Origin: Chloroflexota bacterium
GTDB taxonomy: Bacteria > Chloroflexota > Anaerolineae > Anaerolineales > Villigracilaceae
NCBI GenBank assembly: GCA_023459215.1
Contig: JAEWVF010000108.1
Span: 1-36,766 of the forward strand
Reading direction: 5' to 3'
Length of the DNA: 36,766 bases
Shown: one piece after another, positions 8,721 to 16,989 of the stretch
Position numbering within the stretch: the first letter of the stretch is position 1
How the letters are laid out: each line of letters begins with the position of its first letter
Translations under genes and position numbers: made by a program
Notes under the pieces: model-generated
What the model saw: only the letters and a program-made list of their open reading frames with translations
The model's database searches: none
What the model was told of the DNA's origin: nothing

Positions 8721-8949
8721 TCATCAAGTATTATCGGCGTACAGGCCAGAACGTCAAATTAAACCATGCACTCTCTCTTGTCCCCTGTTGCATAGCGGGC
8801 TGCCAGATGAGCACAAACCATCGAGGCAGCGATCTGTTTTTCTGGTATCAAACAAAGATGAACATGGCGCTGAAAACAAAAACGCCCATCACTGGACGCC
8901 TTTTTGGGGCAAAATCTTCAAAAAATCTCATATAACCTACATAAAAAGC

Positions 8950-8986
8950 AGAACTCCCGAGAGAATTGAGTTCTCTCGGGAGTTCT
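8950..8986 (-). terminator. Strong hairpin, intrinsic-terminator-like on the minus strand
   Basis: A perfect 16-bp stem (8950-8965 with 8971-8986, loop TTGAG). Read on the minus strand it is followed by GCTTTTTAT, the usual layout of a rho-independent terminator; on the plus strand no T run follows. It may stop minus-strand transcripts coming from the phosphatase genes, or act as a transcript end for the SorC gene on the other strand. Confidence 0.55.
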
Positions 8987-9058
8987 GTCCTGCCGGATTT
9001 ACTTCGATCCGGCCCCGACGGGGGTGGGGCACTACTCCAAGTAAATTTGGGGGGACAG
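8985..9058. repeat. Palindromic repeat, copy 1 (38-bp core shared with 36253-36289)
   Basis: Outer arms TCCTG...ATTTACTT and AAGTAAAT...CAGGA flank an inner CCCCGACGGGG hairpin. The core at 9011-9048 recurs at 36253-36289 with one base missing and one substitution. The shape resembles a small non-autonomous mobile palindrome. Confidence 0.6.
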
Positions 9059-9196
9059 GATTACCCTGGAATTGGTTTGTTGTTGTAAAAGAACTTCAAT
9101 AGACACTCAAATCTGTCTCCTGCATTTTACATCATATCAAGTAACTCTACAATAAAACAGCAATTAAAAATTTGGGGCAAAACGTCGATATTAGCG

Positions 9197-9778
9197 GTGC
9201 CAAACCCAAAAGTCTGTCTGAATTGGTATACCTTCTTCCAGAACTTGTCGAAAACGATTCGAATTTTGGGCGATCAGAACGGGTTGCAACAGGTTTTTAT
9301 CAACCTGATCAACAACGCTGTCAAATTTTCCCCGCGAGGCCTCTCGGTGGAAATCAATGTCAACATCGAAGCACATATGATCCGCACCGTTATCGTCGAC
9401 CACGGGATGGGTATTCCGCCCGATTACCTGCCCCACCGGTGCGAACGGTTTTTCCGGGGCAAAAACGTTACCCTAGCCGAAATCCCCGGCAGCGGGTTTG
9501 GCCTGCATATTGCTAAATCGATTGTCCAAGAGATGAGAGGAACCCTAGAAGTCGAGAGTGTCCTTCAAAAAGGCACCACCATCACCGTTACACTCTGCCG
9601 CCCAGCCCATACCGGAAAATTTAAAAACAAACGAAACGCCTCGATGATAACATTCGAGGCGTTTCGTTTTGCGCCGCAAATGTTATTAGAGCGCGATATG
9701 TCTAGGCAAGCGCCCAAAAGGGGGCAAGTATCAATTGTGTATTGTTTTTTGAGAGGTATTCTTGCTCTCCCTTTTTAG
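9197..9778 (+). pseudogene. Sensor histidine kinase remnant (ATPase domain only)
   Basis: The translated frame contains a recognisable HATPase domain: N box INLINNAVKFSP, G1 box VDHGMGIPPDYLP, an RFFRGKN F-box-like stretch, and G2 box GSGFGLHIAKSIV, ending GTTITVTL. Everything that should lie in front (sensor, membrane segments, HAMP, phospho-accepting histidine) is missing, and no ribosome binding site precedes the GTG at 9197. The frame also runs on through a transcription terminator at 9629-9669 instead of ending before it, so the natural stop is lost. No response regulator lies next to it. I read it as a decaying fragment; an expressed ATPase-only protein is possible but unlikely. Confidence 0.75.
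9629..9669 (+). terminator. Rho-independent terminator
   Basis: A 16-bp stem (AAACGAAACGCCTCGA, 9629-9644, pairing with 9654-9669) with loop TGATAACAT and T-rich 3' end. It lies inside the open frame of the kinase remnant, marking where that gene once ended. Confidence 0.75.
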
Positions 9779-9806
9779 CAGAATAGGGCTTTGAATTAGT
9801 AAGGCT

Positions 9807-10499
9807 TTATCCAATAGGGACAGCCGGGTTATCCCACCATTTAGAGAGCTGCGCTTCGGAGCGCTTTGGCTGGTCACGGTAATGGGAAACATCGTTGAAT
9901 AACATCAAACGCGCTCGCACCGGGTCTTTAAAATCAAGCACGTTCAGACAAGCCGGGGATTGGTCGAGACGGTCGCGATAGCCACGCGCGTCAAAGCCGA
10001 GCAGGCTGCTGATAAGCAGGCGCAGGGTGGCCTTGTGCGAGACAACCAGTACATTTTGACCGCGATGTTCAATCACAATCTGACGAATTATAGGCAAAGC
10101 CCGGGCAATAACATTCACCCCGGCCTCGCCGCCATCCGGCGCGAAAGTGAAGGGGTCTTCCTCCCAGGAGGCGTATTCTTCGCTGAACTGTGTCTCAACA
10201 TCGGCCCGGCGCATTTCTTCCCAATGGCCGTGATTGATTTCGCGCAGTCCATCGCGCTGGATCAAGGGCAGGTTATGGGGCCGGGCGAGATAGGTGGCAG
10301 TCTGAATGGTGCGCGTCATCGGGCTGCAATACACCGCCGCAATGGGGTCATCAGCGAGACGCTCGGCCAGTTTTTGGGCCTGGAGCTTGCCCTCGTCCGA
10401 GAGTTCCACATCCACGGCTCCGGCAAAGCGATCTTCCGAGCTAAGTTGGGTCGCGCCATGTCGCACAAGGAAGATGCGGGTGGTCGGTTGGGCGCTCAT
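9807..10499 (-). CDS. Histidine phosphatase family protein (phosphoglycerate mutase-like)
   Basis: A 230-residue cytoplasmic protein of the histidine phosphatase clan 1. The catalytic loop LVRHG (Arg13, His14) is near the N-terminus, followed by RFAGAVDVELSDEG, the second arginine in YCSPMTRTIQTA, the acidic catalytic region REINHGHWEEM and the second histidine in VVSHKATLRLLIS. Such proteins are phosphomonoesterases or mutases; cobC/gpmB-type and alpha-ribazole phosphatase are the nearest familiar relatives, but the substrate is not readable. Its ATG overlaps the stop of the 120-residue gene upstream (ATGA), so the two are translated together. The C-terminal ~25 residues (KRSEAQLSKWWDNPAVPIG) extend beyond the core fold. 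Confidence 0.9.
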   Translation of the reverse strand: MSAQPTTRIFLVRHGATQLSSEDRFAGAVDVELSDEGKLQAQKLAERLADDPIAAVYCSPMTRTIQTATYLARPHNLPLIQRDGLREINHGHWEEMRRADVETQFSEEYASWEEDPFTFAPDGGEAGVNVIARALPIIRQIVIEHRGQNVLVVSHKATLRLLISSLLGFDARGYRDRLDQSPACLNVLDFKDPVRARLMLFNDVSHYRDQPKRSEAQLSKWWDNPAVPIG

Positions 10500-10858
10500 G
10501 GTTGCTCGCTGGCAATACCAAGCGTATGCTCAAGGTGTGCCACAAACCAGGTGACCACAGTTTTGGTAACGCCGGGGCGTGCACCAAACATCAGCTTACG
10601 CTCAACAGCATCCAGTGGAAAAGCATCCACAACTACCAGACAATTTTCACCATCCGCACGCACTTCACAGGAAAGCTGAGTGCGCTCACCGAGAGTTTTG
10701 CCAAAAATAACTTTGGGGAAACGCGCTTCCACCCGGAACTTCTCCGGCACGGAGGTAATAACCTTACCTTCCATTTTCTCGGTGACTTTGAGCGCTGCCT
10801 GATAGGCGCTTTGGGCATCTTTCGGATAGGATTTTTCAAAATGCTGTTCGAATGGCAT
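10496..10858 (-). CDS. Conserved-looking small protein of unknown function (120 aa)
   Basis: A 120-residue soluble protein without signal peptide or membrane segment. It begins MPFEQHFEKSYPKDAQSAYQ, with a helical first third and then alternating polar and hydrophobic segments consistent with beta strands (VEARFPKV, TQLSCEVRA, ENCLVVVDAFPLD) and a final helix (TVVTWFVAHLEHTLG). The shape hints at a small alpha/beta or SRPBCC-like fold, but I recognise no diagnostic motif. It is coupled to the phosphatase by an ATGA overlap and follows the NfeD gene by 13 bases, so the three probably share a transcript. Confidence 0.72.
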   Translation of the reverse strand: MPFEQHFEKSYPKDAQSAYQAALKVTEKMEGKVITSVPEKFRVEARFPKVIFGKTLGERTQLSCEVRADGENCLVVVDAFPLDAVERKLMFGARPGVTKTVVTWFVAHLEHTLGIASEQP

Positions 10859-10871
10859 AGGAACCTCGCTT

Positions 10872-11492
10872 TTACTTCTTCAATCTTTCCACTTTTTCAA
10901 CGGTGATAAACAACCCGTCAGAACGGACAATCCGCACCATGCTCCCAGCGGGAATAGGTTCATCGCTGCGGGCATTCCAAAATTCGCCTTCAATTTCCAC
11001 CTGGCCGGGTTCGAATTTTTCGATGGCAGTATGGGCGGTGCCGACTAGCCCAATAATGGAATCGGGATTATCGCTAAGGCTTCGTGGACGGGCATCGCGG
11101 GCGCGCAGGAACAAGATCCAGATGGCCCTGCTGCAGATAATAATAATCAGCCCATCGAAGGGGATGCGCATCAAATTACCTTCTTCATCCCAGAAGGTGA
11201 GAAACACTCCAATGGCAAGCATCAGGATGGAAATGATGGCCAGGAATGAGTAAGATCGGGGTTGGCGAACCGCCACAAAAAACGGCACCGGACTGAGCGC
11301 CACCACCATCAGAGCCCAAGGGTTGGCTCTCAGCTGAGAAATCTCAAACCCGGCAACAGCCAAACATACCACCATCCCCACCTTGAGCAGGATGGATTTT
11401 GGAGCAGCGGCAGTGGAGATCATAAACATGACCGCCGCAATAATGAGCATAAAAGCGACAGCAGGGTTAATCAGATAAGCTATCAAATTCAC
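10872..11492 (-). CDS. NfeD-like membrane protein
   Basis: A 206-residue protein with about five membrane segments in the first 130 residues (for example YLINPAVAFMLIIAAVMFMI, VVCLAVAGFEI, LMVVALSPVPFFVAV, YSFLAIISILMLAIGVFLTF, GLIIIICSRAIWILFL) and a soluble C-terminal OB-fold (about 145-206) with the NfeD pattern: LVGTAHTAIEKFEPGQVEIEG, then FWNARSDEPIPAGSMVRIVR. NfeD proteins usually partner a stomatin or an SppA-like protease; neither is visible here. Only the N-terminal membrane part is longer than in the shortest NfeD proteins. The 93-base gap to the kinase gene upstream suggests its own promoter. Confidence 0.85.
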   Translation of the reverse strand: MNLIAYLINPAVAFMLIIAAVMFMISTAAAPKSILLKVGMVVCLAVAGFEISQLRANPWALMVVALSPVPFFVAVRQPRSYSFLAIISILMLAIGVFLTFWDEEGNLMRIPFDGLIIIICSRAIWILFLRARDARPRSLSDNPDSIIGLVGTAHTAIEKFEPGQVEIEGEFWNARSDEPIPAGSMVRIVRSDGLFITVEKVERLKK

Positions 11493-11585
11493 TCTCCAGC
11501 CAAAGTACCCGACACCGCATCAGGTGAGCATACTCAGAGCAGGAAACACATTATCCAACATCCCCAATCCGCTTGGGATTCAGCT

Positions 11586-12527
11586 TTAATAGGCAACATC
11601 CAAGCGTTCGTATTCAACCTGACCCAGCAGTTTTTCGATGAGTTTCTGCGAACCAACCTCAGTACCGCTCAAGCTGGCGGTAGCCGCGCCGCTGGCAACA
11701 CCCCAGCCAAGAGATTCCTTCAACGACAAGCCACGCATCAAAGAACAAACCAACCCGCCAACCATTGAATCGCCCGCACCAATCGGGTTTTTCTCTTTGA
11801 TTTTCGGGCTGTGAGTCAACCAGGTACCTTCAGCGGTTTGGAGCAACGCCCCGGCTTTACCCATCGAGATGACCACATTTTGCGCGCCCATTCGGCGCAG
11901 TTCAGCGGCGACAACCGCGATTTCAGCAGAGGTATCCACCGGCATTTTGGTCAGAGCATGGGCTTCCTCAGCATTTGGTTTGACCAGGTAGGGTTTTTCA
12001 GCGCAACCCAGGCGCAGCGATTCACCGGTGGTATCCAGCAGGGTCATGGAACCATGCTCATTGAGCACGCACACGATCCGGGCGTAAAAATCATCCGCAC
12101 AACCGGGGGGCAGACTGCCAGCTAGCACCCACCAGTCACCAGGCTGGGCCAGGACTGCAATCCTGTCGAGCAGCTCCTGCTGTTTGGCGGCGTCCACCTG
12201 CGGGCCTTTTTCGTTAACCTTGATGTAGTGCCCGCCGCTCTGGGTGACGATGCTGATGTTGGTACGCGTTTCGCCAGGAACCCAGACAAATTCGGTGCCG
12301 ATGCCGAGCGATTGCAGACCGCTTTGCAGCATTTCACCGGCCTTACCGCCCAGAAAACCGACAGCAGTGCTGTCTGCTCCCAGGCGTTTCAGCAGACGAG
12401 AAACGTTGAAGCCCTTGCCACCAAAATCGACGCGCGAATCGCTGGCGCGCAGCACGGAGTCAAATTCCACGAGCGGAACGGTCAGCTCGCGGTCAACAGC
12501 GGGATTGAGAGTGAGAGTGTAAATCAT
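11586..12527 (-). CDS. pfkB: 1-phosphofructokinase / PfkB-family hexose-phosphate kinase
   Basis: A 313-residue ribokinase-fold sugar-phosphate kinase. It starts MIYTLTLNPAVDRE as FruK and LacC proteins do, has the substrate glycines GGKGFNVSRLLKRLG, WWVLAGSLPPG, the LVKPNAEEA stretch, and the anion hole and catalytic base in NPIGAGDSMVGG (Asp253). The subfamily covers fructose-1-phosphate, tagatose-6-phosphate and some fructose-6-phosphate kinases. Next to a mannitol-type PTS and a polyol-phosphate dehydrogenase, it probably phosphorylates the ketohexose phosphate they produce to a bisphosphate for aldolase. Which isomer it uses cannot be told from sequence. It is last in the PTS gene row, separated from the dehydrogenase by a 90-bp palindromic repeat. 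Confidence 0.92.
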   Translation of the reverse strand: MIYTLTLNPAVDRELTVPLVEFDSVLRASDSRVDFGGKGFNVSRLLKRLGADSTAVGFLGGKAGEMLQSGLQSLGIGTEFVWVPGETRTNISIVTQSGGHYIKVNEKGPQVDAAKQQELLDRIAVLAQPGDWWVLAGSLPPGCADDFYARIVCVLNEHGSMTLLDTTGESLRLGCAEKPYLVKPNAEEAHALTKMPVDTSAEIAVVAAELRRMGAQNVVISMGKAGALLQTAEGTWLTHSPKIKEKNPIGAGDSMVGGLVCSLMRGLSLKESLGWGVASGAATASLSGTEVGSQKLIEKLLGQVEYERLDVAY

Positions 12528-12540
12528 AGATTTTCCTAGA

Positions 12541-12630
12541 TGTCATTGCAAAGAGCGTTCTTTGCGACGAAGCAATCTCCCCACGAAAGGAGACCGCCGC
12601 GCTCGCAAAGAACGTTCGCTCGCGGTGACA
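12541..12630. repeat. REP-like palindromic element A (TGTCATTGC family)
   Basis: Bounded by TGTCATTGC and GGTGACA ends, with an inner perfect 12-bp stem (CGTTCTTTGCGA 12556-12567 pairing with 12603-12614) and the GAAGCAATCTCC block. It fills the gap between the dehydrogenase and pfkB. Related elements lie at 14402-14516 and 29616-29796. Confidence 0.7.
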
Positions 12631-12632
12631 TG

Positions 12633-14375
12633 CTACTCAGGCTTCTGCCACAACTTTTCGATGAGCACTTCCTCGGCCTCGTTGGTCCACATCAGGTTTT
12701 CGCCGAGCTTGGCAGCCACATCTGGCAATTTTTCTTGCAACTCTTTGAGACCCATCAGTGGCAGGCCGGTAATTTGTGGAAAGATAACCACCTTGCCAGG
12801 ATATTTGCCATCCATAACGGCCTGTAATCCCTCAGCAGCGGTTTCCAGCCCACCGATGGCAGCAACCGAACGCCCAGGGGAGAGCGTCCCAGCAACGCGG
12901 CGTTCCATAACGAGCGCCTGGTCGTCGATGGTCAGGCCGGAGGTGCCGGTGTACTGGGCATTCGAGAGATAAACGTTACTCAAATTGACTTTGCCCATGG
13001 TGCCGTTGGGAACGCCCGCAAAGAGCACCAGCATCCCATCGGCTTTCATAACGGTGTCGGCTTCTTCCATTAATTTGGCAACCGGCACGCTGACAACAAC
13101 ATCATCCGCACCCTGGCCGTGGGTGGCTTCCATCACGAAATCGTAGAAGGATTTTAGGGAAGTGTTCGGGTTGAAGAACAGGATGGTGCGGCCATGTTGT
13201 TTGGCCAGCGGTCCAAACATCTCATCCAGGGTTTGCAGGCGTTCATCGCTGATTTCGGTGGCGATGACCAATTTTGGGCCATCGGGCTTTTCAAGTGAAC
13301 GTTGAACGTGCATCTGTCCCATCGGGCCGCCCGCGCCAACAAAAACGGTGGTACCGCCTTCACGAAGTTCGCAGCGGTTGCGAACTTCGCCGTAAGACGC
13401 GGCAATGTCGAGAGTGTTGGTGCCGACAAAAGCAATGTAATCGTAGTGCAAGCGCCCCAAATCGACAGTGGTGAGGTTATCGAGCGGTTGGGTACCAACC
13501 AGGTTGCAGGTTCCGCGACGGGCAATAAAGCGCGCAATCGTGCCGACCGCATCGGCAGAAACCGGGTTCAGAACGATGATGTCATCGAAGCCGGCACCAT
13601 TCGTCAGTTCCTGGCTGAGAGCTTCGTACTCGCTGACGGCAAGCCCATTGCGCACGATGATCTTTGCCCGGGTGGCCGTGGCAATCTGTTTTACGGAATC
13701 CGGCACATCGGTCAGGATGATGGCCGCAGGAGCCAGGCCGTTCGAATAGGTAAATTCGGTTGCATCACCCGGCTGGCCCACGATCCAGAGCATCCCGCCC
13801 GCTTTTGGAGAAAGGCGGCGGCGCTGTGTGTAGGCAGCCATGACACAACCCCAGGGTTCGAGCAGGGACGATTCTGCGTAGCCCATATTGTCAGCAACGG
13901 GTAACAGGCAGGCACCTTCATCGGTTTCGAGAACTTCCGGGCCGATAAGGTGATATTGAATAAGCCCGCCCGGAACAGTATAGCCATATGCAGTGCTCTT
14001 GCCCTGCTGATAGATATCGGGCTGAACGGCGAGACGCTGACCAACCTGGTATTTACCAGTCAGTTTTTTGCCAACTTTTATGATGGTCAGCGAAACTTCA
14101 TGACCCAGGCGGGTCGGCTCAACGGTCATATCACGGTTGTAAAGCTTGGGATGATTGCGGCCCTGCTTAAGTACCTTCAGGTCCGAGAAGCAGATGCCGA
14201 CGCTGTCGATACGCACCAATAATTGATCATCGCCAGGCTCGATGGGAACGGGAAATGTTTCGGGCTGGCCATCTTTGCCCATGCTTTCAAAACCGGCACC
14301 GTAGAGATTCCAGGCCAGCGTTTGCTGGGGAAGTTGGTAATTAAGGGAACGATAGGATTGGTATTTGGTACCCAT
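12633..14375 (-). CDS. Large zinc-binding alcohol/polyol-phosphate dehydrogenase (MDR superfamily, SorE-like)
   Basis: A 580-residue medium-chain dehydrogenase, far longer than the usual 340-420. The N-terminal GroES-like catalytic domain (about 40-190) has zinc ligands Cys62 (GICFSD), His92-Glu93 (GHE) and Glu173/Cys177 (LLEPWGC); the four-cysteine structural zinc lobe is absent. Two Rossmann-like halves follow: residues 193-320 with a degenerate loop (WIVGQPGDATEF) and 341-535 with a proper one (VFVGAGGPMGQMHV). The GPMGQMH motif is like that of L-sorbose-1-phosphate reductase. With a mannitol PTS upstream and no MtlD in the window, it is the candidate mannitol-1-phosphate (or other hexitol-phosphate) dehydrogenase. 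The start at 14375 follows AAAGGA by 9 bases; the longer frame to 14498 crosses a repeat and is rejected. Confidence 0.82.
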   Translation of the reverse strand: MGTKYQSYRSLNYQLPQQTLAWNLYGAGFESMGKDGQPETFPVPIEPGDDQLLVRIDSVGICFSDLKVLKQGRNHPKLYNRDMTVEPTRLGHEVSLTIIKVGKKLTGKYQVGQRLAVQPDIYQQGKSTAYGYTVPGGLIQYHLIGPEVLETDEGACLLPVADNMGYAESSLLEPWGCVMAAYTQRRRLSPKAGGMLWIVGQPGDATEFTYSNGLAPAAIILTDVPDSVKQIATATRAKIIVRNGLAVSEYEALSQELTNGAGFDDIIVLNPVSADAVGTIARFIARRGTCNLVGTQPLDNLTTVDLGRLHYDYIAFVGTNTLDIAASYGEVRNRCELREGGTTVFVGAGGPMGQMHVQRSLEKPDGPKLVIATEISDERLQTLDEMFGPLAKQHGRTILFFNPNTSLKSFYDFVMEATHGQGADDVVVSVPVAKLMEEADTVMKADGMLVLFAGVPNGTMGKVNLSNVYLSNAQYTGTSGLTIDDQALVMERRVAGTLSPGRSVAAIGGLETAAEGLQAVMDGKYPGKVVIFPQITGLPLMGLKELQEKLPDVAAKLGENLMWTNEAEEVLIEKLWQKPE

Positions 14376-14401
14376 AGGGTTGTTTCCTTTCGAGTGATAT
14401 A

Positions 14402-14516
14402 TGTCATTGCGAAGTATCGGTTTTTCGCCGCTGAAGTAATCTCCAATTGAACGATAGGTAGTTACCGAGCGGGGGTTGCCACGCCGCCGAAAGAACATCG
14501 GCGGCTCGCAACGACA
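14402..14516. repeat. REP-like palindromic element B (TGTCATTGC family)
   Basis: Terminal inverted repeats TGTCATTGCGA (14402-14412) and TCGCAACGACA (14506-14516, one mismatch), an AGTAATCTCC block, and an inner 8-bp stem (GCCGCCGA/TCGGCGGC, 14483-14505). It fills the gap between the HPr-EI fusion and the dehydrogenase. Confidence 0.7.
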
Positions 14517-14531
14517 CCGTTTGTTAGAGAA

Positions 14532-16541
14532 TTAGTTGAAATGCATTTTGACCAGATTGCGCACTTCCTGAGCAGATGAGCACTCAAGAGCCTTTTGCGC
14601 AAGTGGTTGAAGTTCAGCCAATCGCAGGCCACGCACCTGGGCCTTGACAGTTGGAACTGAGGGAATGCTGACACTGAGTTCGTCGATACCCAGTCCAAGC
14701 AAGATCGGTACCGCGATTGGATCAGAGCCGAGTTCGCCACAAAGATCGGCACGTTTACCATGTTTATGAGCAGACTCGATGGTGTGGGCAATCAGCCGCA
14801 ATACGGCAGGATGCAAGCCATCGTGCTTGGCTGCCAAAGTCGAGTTACCCCGATCAACAGCCAGTGTGTACTGGGTCAAATCGTTGGTACCGATAGAGAA
14901 AAAATCGATTTCGGGGGCCAGTTTATCGGCCAGCAGCGCAGCGGAGGGAACTTCGACCATGATGCCGAACTGGATTTCAGGCAATCCCAATTCCTGGCGC
15001 AATTCATCAATCAAGGCACGCGCTTGGCGAATTTCGCCCACATCACTGATCATCGGGAACATAATCCGCAGGTTGCCGTGTCGCGATGCGCGCAGGATGG
15101 CACGCAACTGCTCGCGGAACAAATCTGGACGGTTCAGGCATAGGCGAATGCCACGCTCACCGAGAAAAGGGTTCATCTCTGGCTTGAGATGGATGTACGG
15201 AAGCGGTTTATCGCCGCCAATATCAAGGGTACGGAGAATGACCGGGCGTTCTTGCATCGTCTCGGCAATAGCGCGATAAACATTGAACTGCTCCTCCTCG
15301 CTGGGAGCGGAGGTACGCTCCAAAAAGAGAAATTCCGTACGCAACAATCCAATCCCATCCGCGCTCATTTTCATTGCCTCGGCGGCATCCCCTACCGAAC
15401 CGGCGTTGGCGGTAACGTCGATACGATGACCATCTGCTGTTACAGCAGGAAGGGCAGCCTGCTCAACGGCAAAACGGCGATACTCCAGCCAGCGCTTCTG
15501 CACCTGGGCGGCACGATTGAGCACATCCGGGGCCGGGTTGGCAGTCAAAGTGCCGTCGTTGCCATTCAGAATAACTGGCGTTTCATCAGCCAGATCCAAC
15601 ATGACTTCATCAACACCAACAATGGCGGGCAAGCCAAGCGCGCGAGCTAAAATGGCAATATGCGAAGTTGGTCCGCCTTCAACAATGCCAAATCCAAGCA
15701 CCCGTTCCGGATCGAAGGAGGCAGTATCGGAAGGGGAAAGTTCGCGGGCGACAATAATCACCGGTTTGGCAGGTAATACCACTCCTTTTTCGCTCAACCC
15801 GAGCATCAAGCGCAACACACGCCGACCAACATCGCGCAAGTCGGCTGCACGCGCCGAGAGAAGCGGGTTCTTGAGCGCTGCGATCGCTTCGGCACGCTCC
15901 GCAATCGCAGCTTTCCAGGTTTGGATCGGGTTTTGACCGGCCTTGATCTGCGCATTGACCACATCCATCAGATCAGGATCATCCAACAATTCAGCATGGG
16001 CCTCAAAAATTGCAGCTTCCGCACCCAGTTTTTTATCGCTCATCATCTGCTGCAGGAGAATCAACTGTTCCCTGGCCTGCTTGAGGGCATCATCAAGAGA
16101 AAGCTTGGCCTCACCAGAAACCGCGTCAAAATTTTCATGCTCGAAATGAAAAATTGGGCCAACCGCAATCCCGGGAGCAGCGCCAATTCCTTTAATCACG
16201 CCAGGGTCGGCTGAGGCAGGTTCGTCCCTTGAGACAACCGGAGCAGTTTGCGGGGCATCAGGCATGGCGTGCGCGCCATTATCGCCAAGTCCCGCCTGGA
16301 TGGCCGATTTCAATTCGCGCAGAGCGATATCTTCGTCCTCGCCATCCACCTGGAGCATGATGTGCGCGCCGCTGACAACACCAAGTGTCAGCACAGAAAC
16401 CATGCTCTTGGCATTGGCCCGTTTGCTTTCGTTAAACAGGGAGATTTCCGATTTAAATTTCTTGGCCAGATTAACCAGGACCTTAGCCGGTCGAGCGTGC
16501 AGGCCGGTGGGGTTTTGGATAACCAATTCGATTTGTTTCAT
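14532..16541 (-). CDS. ptsI: HPr-Enzyme I fusion (phosphoenolpyruvate-protein phosphotransferase)
   Basis: Both general PTS proteins in one 669-residue chain: it takes phosphate from PEP and passes it to sugar-specific IIA. With the ATG at 16541 as start, HPr occupies residues 1-85 and its active histidine falls at His15 (NPTGLHARPA) and the regulatory serine at Ser46 (AKSMVSVL), the canonical HPr numbering, which supports this start over the TTG at 16562. A flexible Pro/Ala/Asp linker (86-112) leads to Enzyme I: GIGAAPGIAVGPI, the phospho-histidine loop GGPTSHIAIL (His294), the PEP-binding GIGLLRTEFLFL, SIGTNDLTQY, and catalytic Cys601 in DLCGELGSD. No free-standing HPr gene is in the window. 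The visible ribosome site is weak. Confidence 0.95.
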   Translation of the reverse strand: MKQIELVIQNPTGLHARPAKVLVNLAKKFKSEISLFNESKRANAKSMVSVLTLGVVSGAHIMLQVDGEDEDIALRELKSAIQAGLGDNGAHAMPDAPQTAPVVSRDEPASADPGVIKGIGAAPGIAVGPIFHFEHENFDAVSGEAKLSLDDALKQAREQLILLQQMMSDKKLGAEAAIFEAHAELLDDPDLMDVVNAQIKAGQNPIQTWKAAIAERAEAIAALKNPLLSARAADLRDVGRRVLRLMLGLSEKGVVLPAKPVIIVARELSPSDTASFDPERVLGFGIVEGGPTSHIAILARALGLPAIVGVDEVMLDLADETPVILNGNDGTLTANPAPDVLNRAAQVQKRWLEYRRFAVEQAALPAVTADGHRIDVTANAGSVGDAAEAMKMSADGIGLLRTEFLFLERTSAPSEEEQFNVYRAIAETMQERPVILRTLDIGGDKPLPYIHLKPEMNPFLGERGIRLCLNRPDLFREQLRAILRASRHGNLRIMFPMISDVGEIRQARALIDELRQELGLPEIQFGIMVEVPSAALLADKLAPEIDFFSIGTNDLTQYTLAVDRGNSTLAAKHDGLHPAVLRLIAHTIESAHKHGKRADLCGELGSDPIAVPILLGLGIDELSVSIPSVPTVKAQVRGLRLAELQPLAQKALECSSAQEVRNLVKMHFN

Positions 16542-16627
16542 GGCAGGCTCTGTTTTCTGCAAAAGTTTATAAATGTTGACAAATTGAATTTCACAGGCAA
16601 GATGCTACTTAAAAATCCGGGCTTGTC

Positions 16628-16954
16628 TTATAGCTCAGTGGAAAAAATTTCCCGGCCATCAACAAGCGCTTCAATGAGCTTATCAAAAACAGGATCATTC
16701 AGAAGTTGAGAAAAAGTCAAAATGACAGCATTGGGCGCTTTTAGACGAATAATTTTGACAAGCGTTTTGTGGGCAATGACCACCTGGGCATCTCCAGGTA
16801 CCTCAATGGCAGGTTTGGGTATGACCGCAATGTTGATTTTTGCGGCACTCAAGCGTTTTCGCAGCCAACTCGCGCTCATCAAACTGGAACTCATGCCCGC
16901 TTCACATGCAAAATAGATGGTGTTGACCTGGCTGGCCGGGATGGACATTGGCAT
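16628..16954 (-). CDS. PTS mannitol-type IIB subunit, paralogue 1
   Basis: A 108-residue IIB protein of the mannitol/lactose-like fold. The phospho-accepting cysteine is Cys17 in IYFACEAGMSSSLM, followed by the alternating beta/alpha pattern RLSAAKINIAVIP, DAQVVIAHKTLV and a C-terminal DPVFDKLIEALVD helix. It is clearly related to the second IIB at 17514-17843 (same ends, same DPVFDKL and EI.STE tail), so the pair arose by duplication. The P-loop differs: GMSSSLM here, GMGSSLM in the paralogue, the latter being the standard form. It lies between IIA and the HPr-EI fusion. It may have a different partner preference or be drifting; nothing shows it is broken. Confidence 0.85.
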   Translation of the reverse strand: MPMSIPASQVNTIYFACEAGMSSSLMSASWLRKRLSAAKINIAVIPKPAIEVPGDAQVVIAHKTLVKIIRLKAPNAVILTFSQLLNDPVFDKLIEALVDGREIFSTEL

Positions 16955-16989
16955 TTCTGCACCCTATCGTGACCGTTTTTATCTCAAAA

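Larger units (their letters stand above)
8721..9196. other. Gene-poor spacer with hairpin and repeat
   Basis: I see no convincing gene here. Short open frames have no family features and no good ribosome site. The stretch holds a 16-bp-stem hairpin (8950-8986) and a palindromic repeat (8985-9058), then AT-rich sequence leading into the sensor-kinase remnant. Confidence 0.6.

Noticed and set aside
8717..8935. Small 72-codon frame after the SorC gene
   Set aside because: No ribosome site, no recognisable motif, and it overlaps the SorC stop; probably chance.
14376..14498. 41-residue N-terminal extension of the zinc dehydrogenase
   Set aside because: It is encoded by REP-like element B and has Arg-rich, non-family sequence; AAAGGA supports the ATG at 14375.
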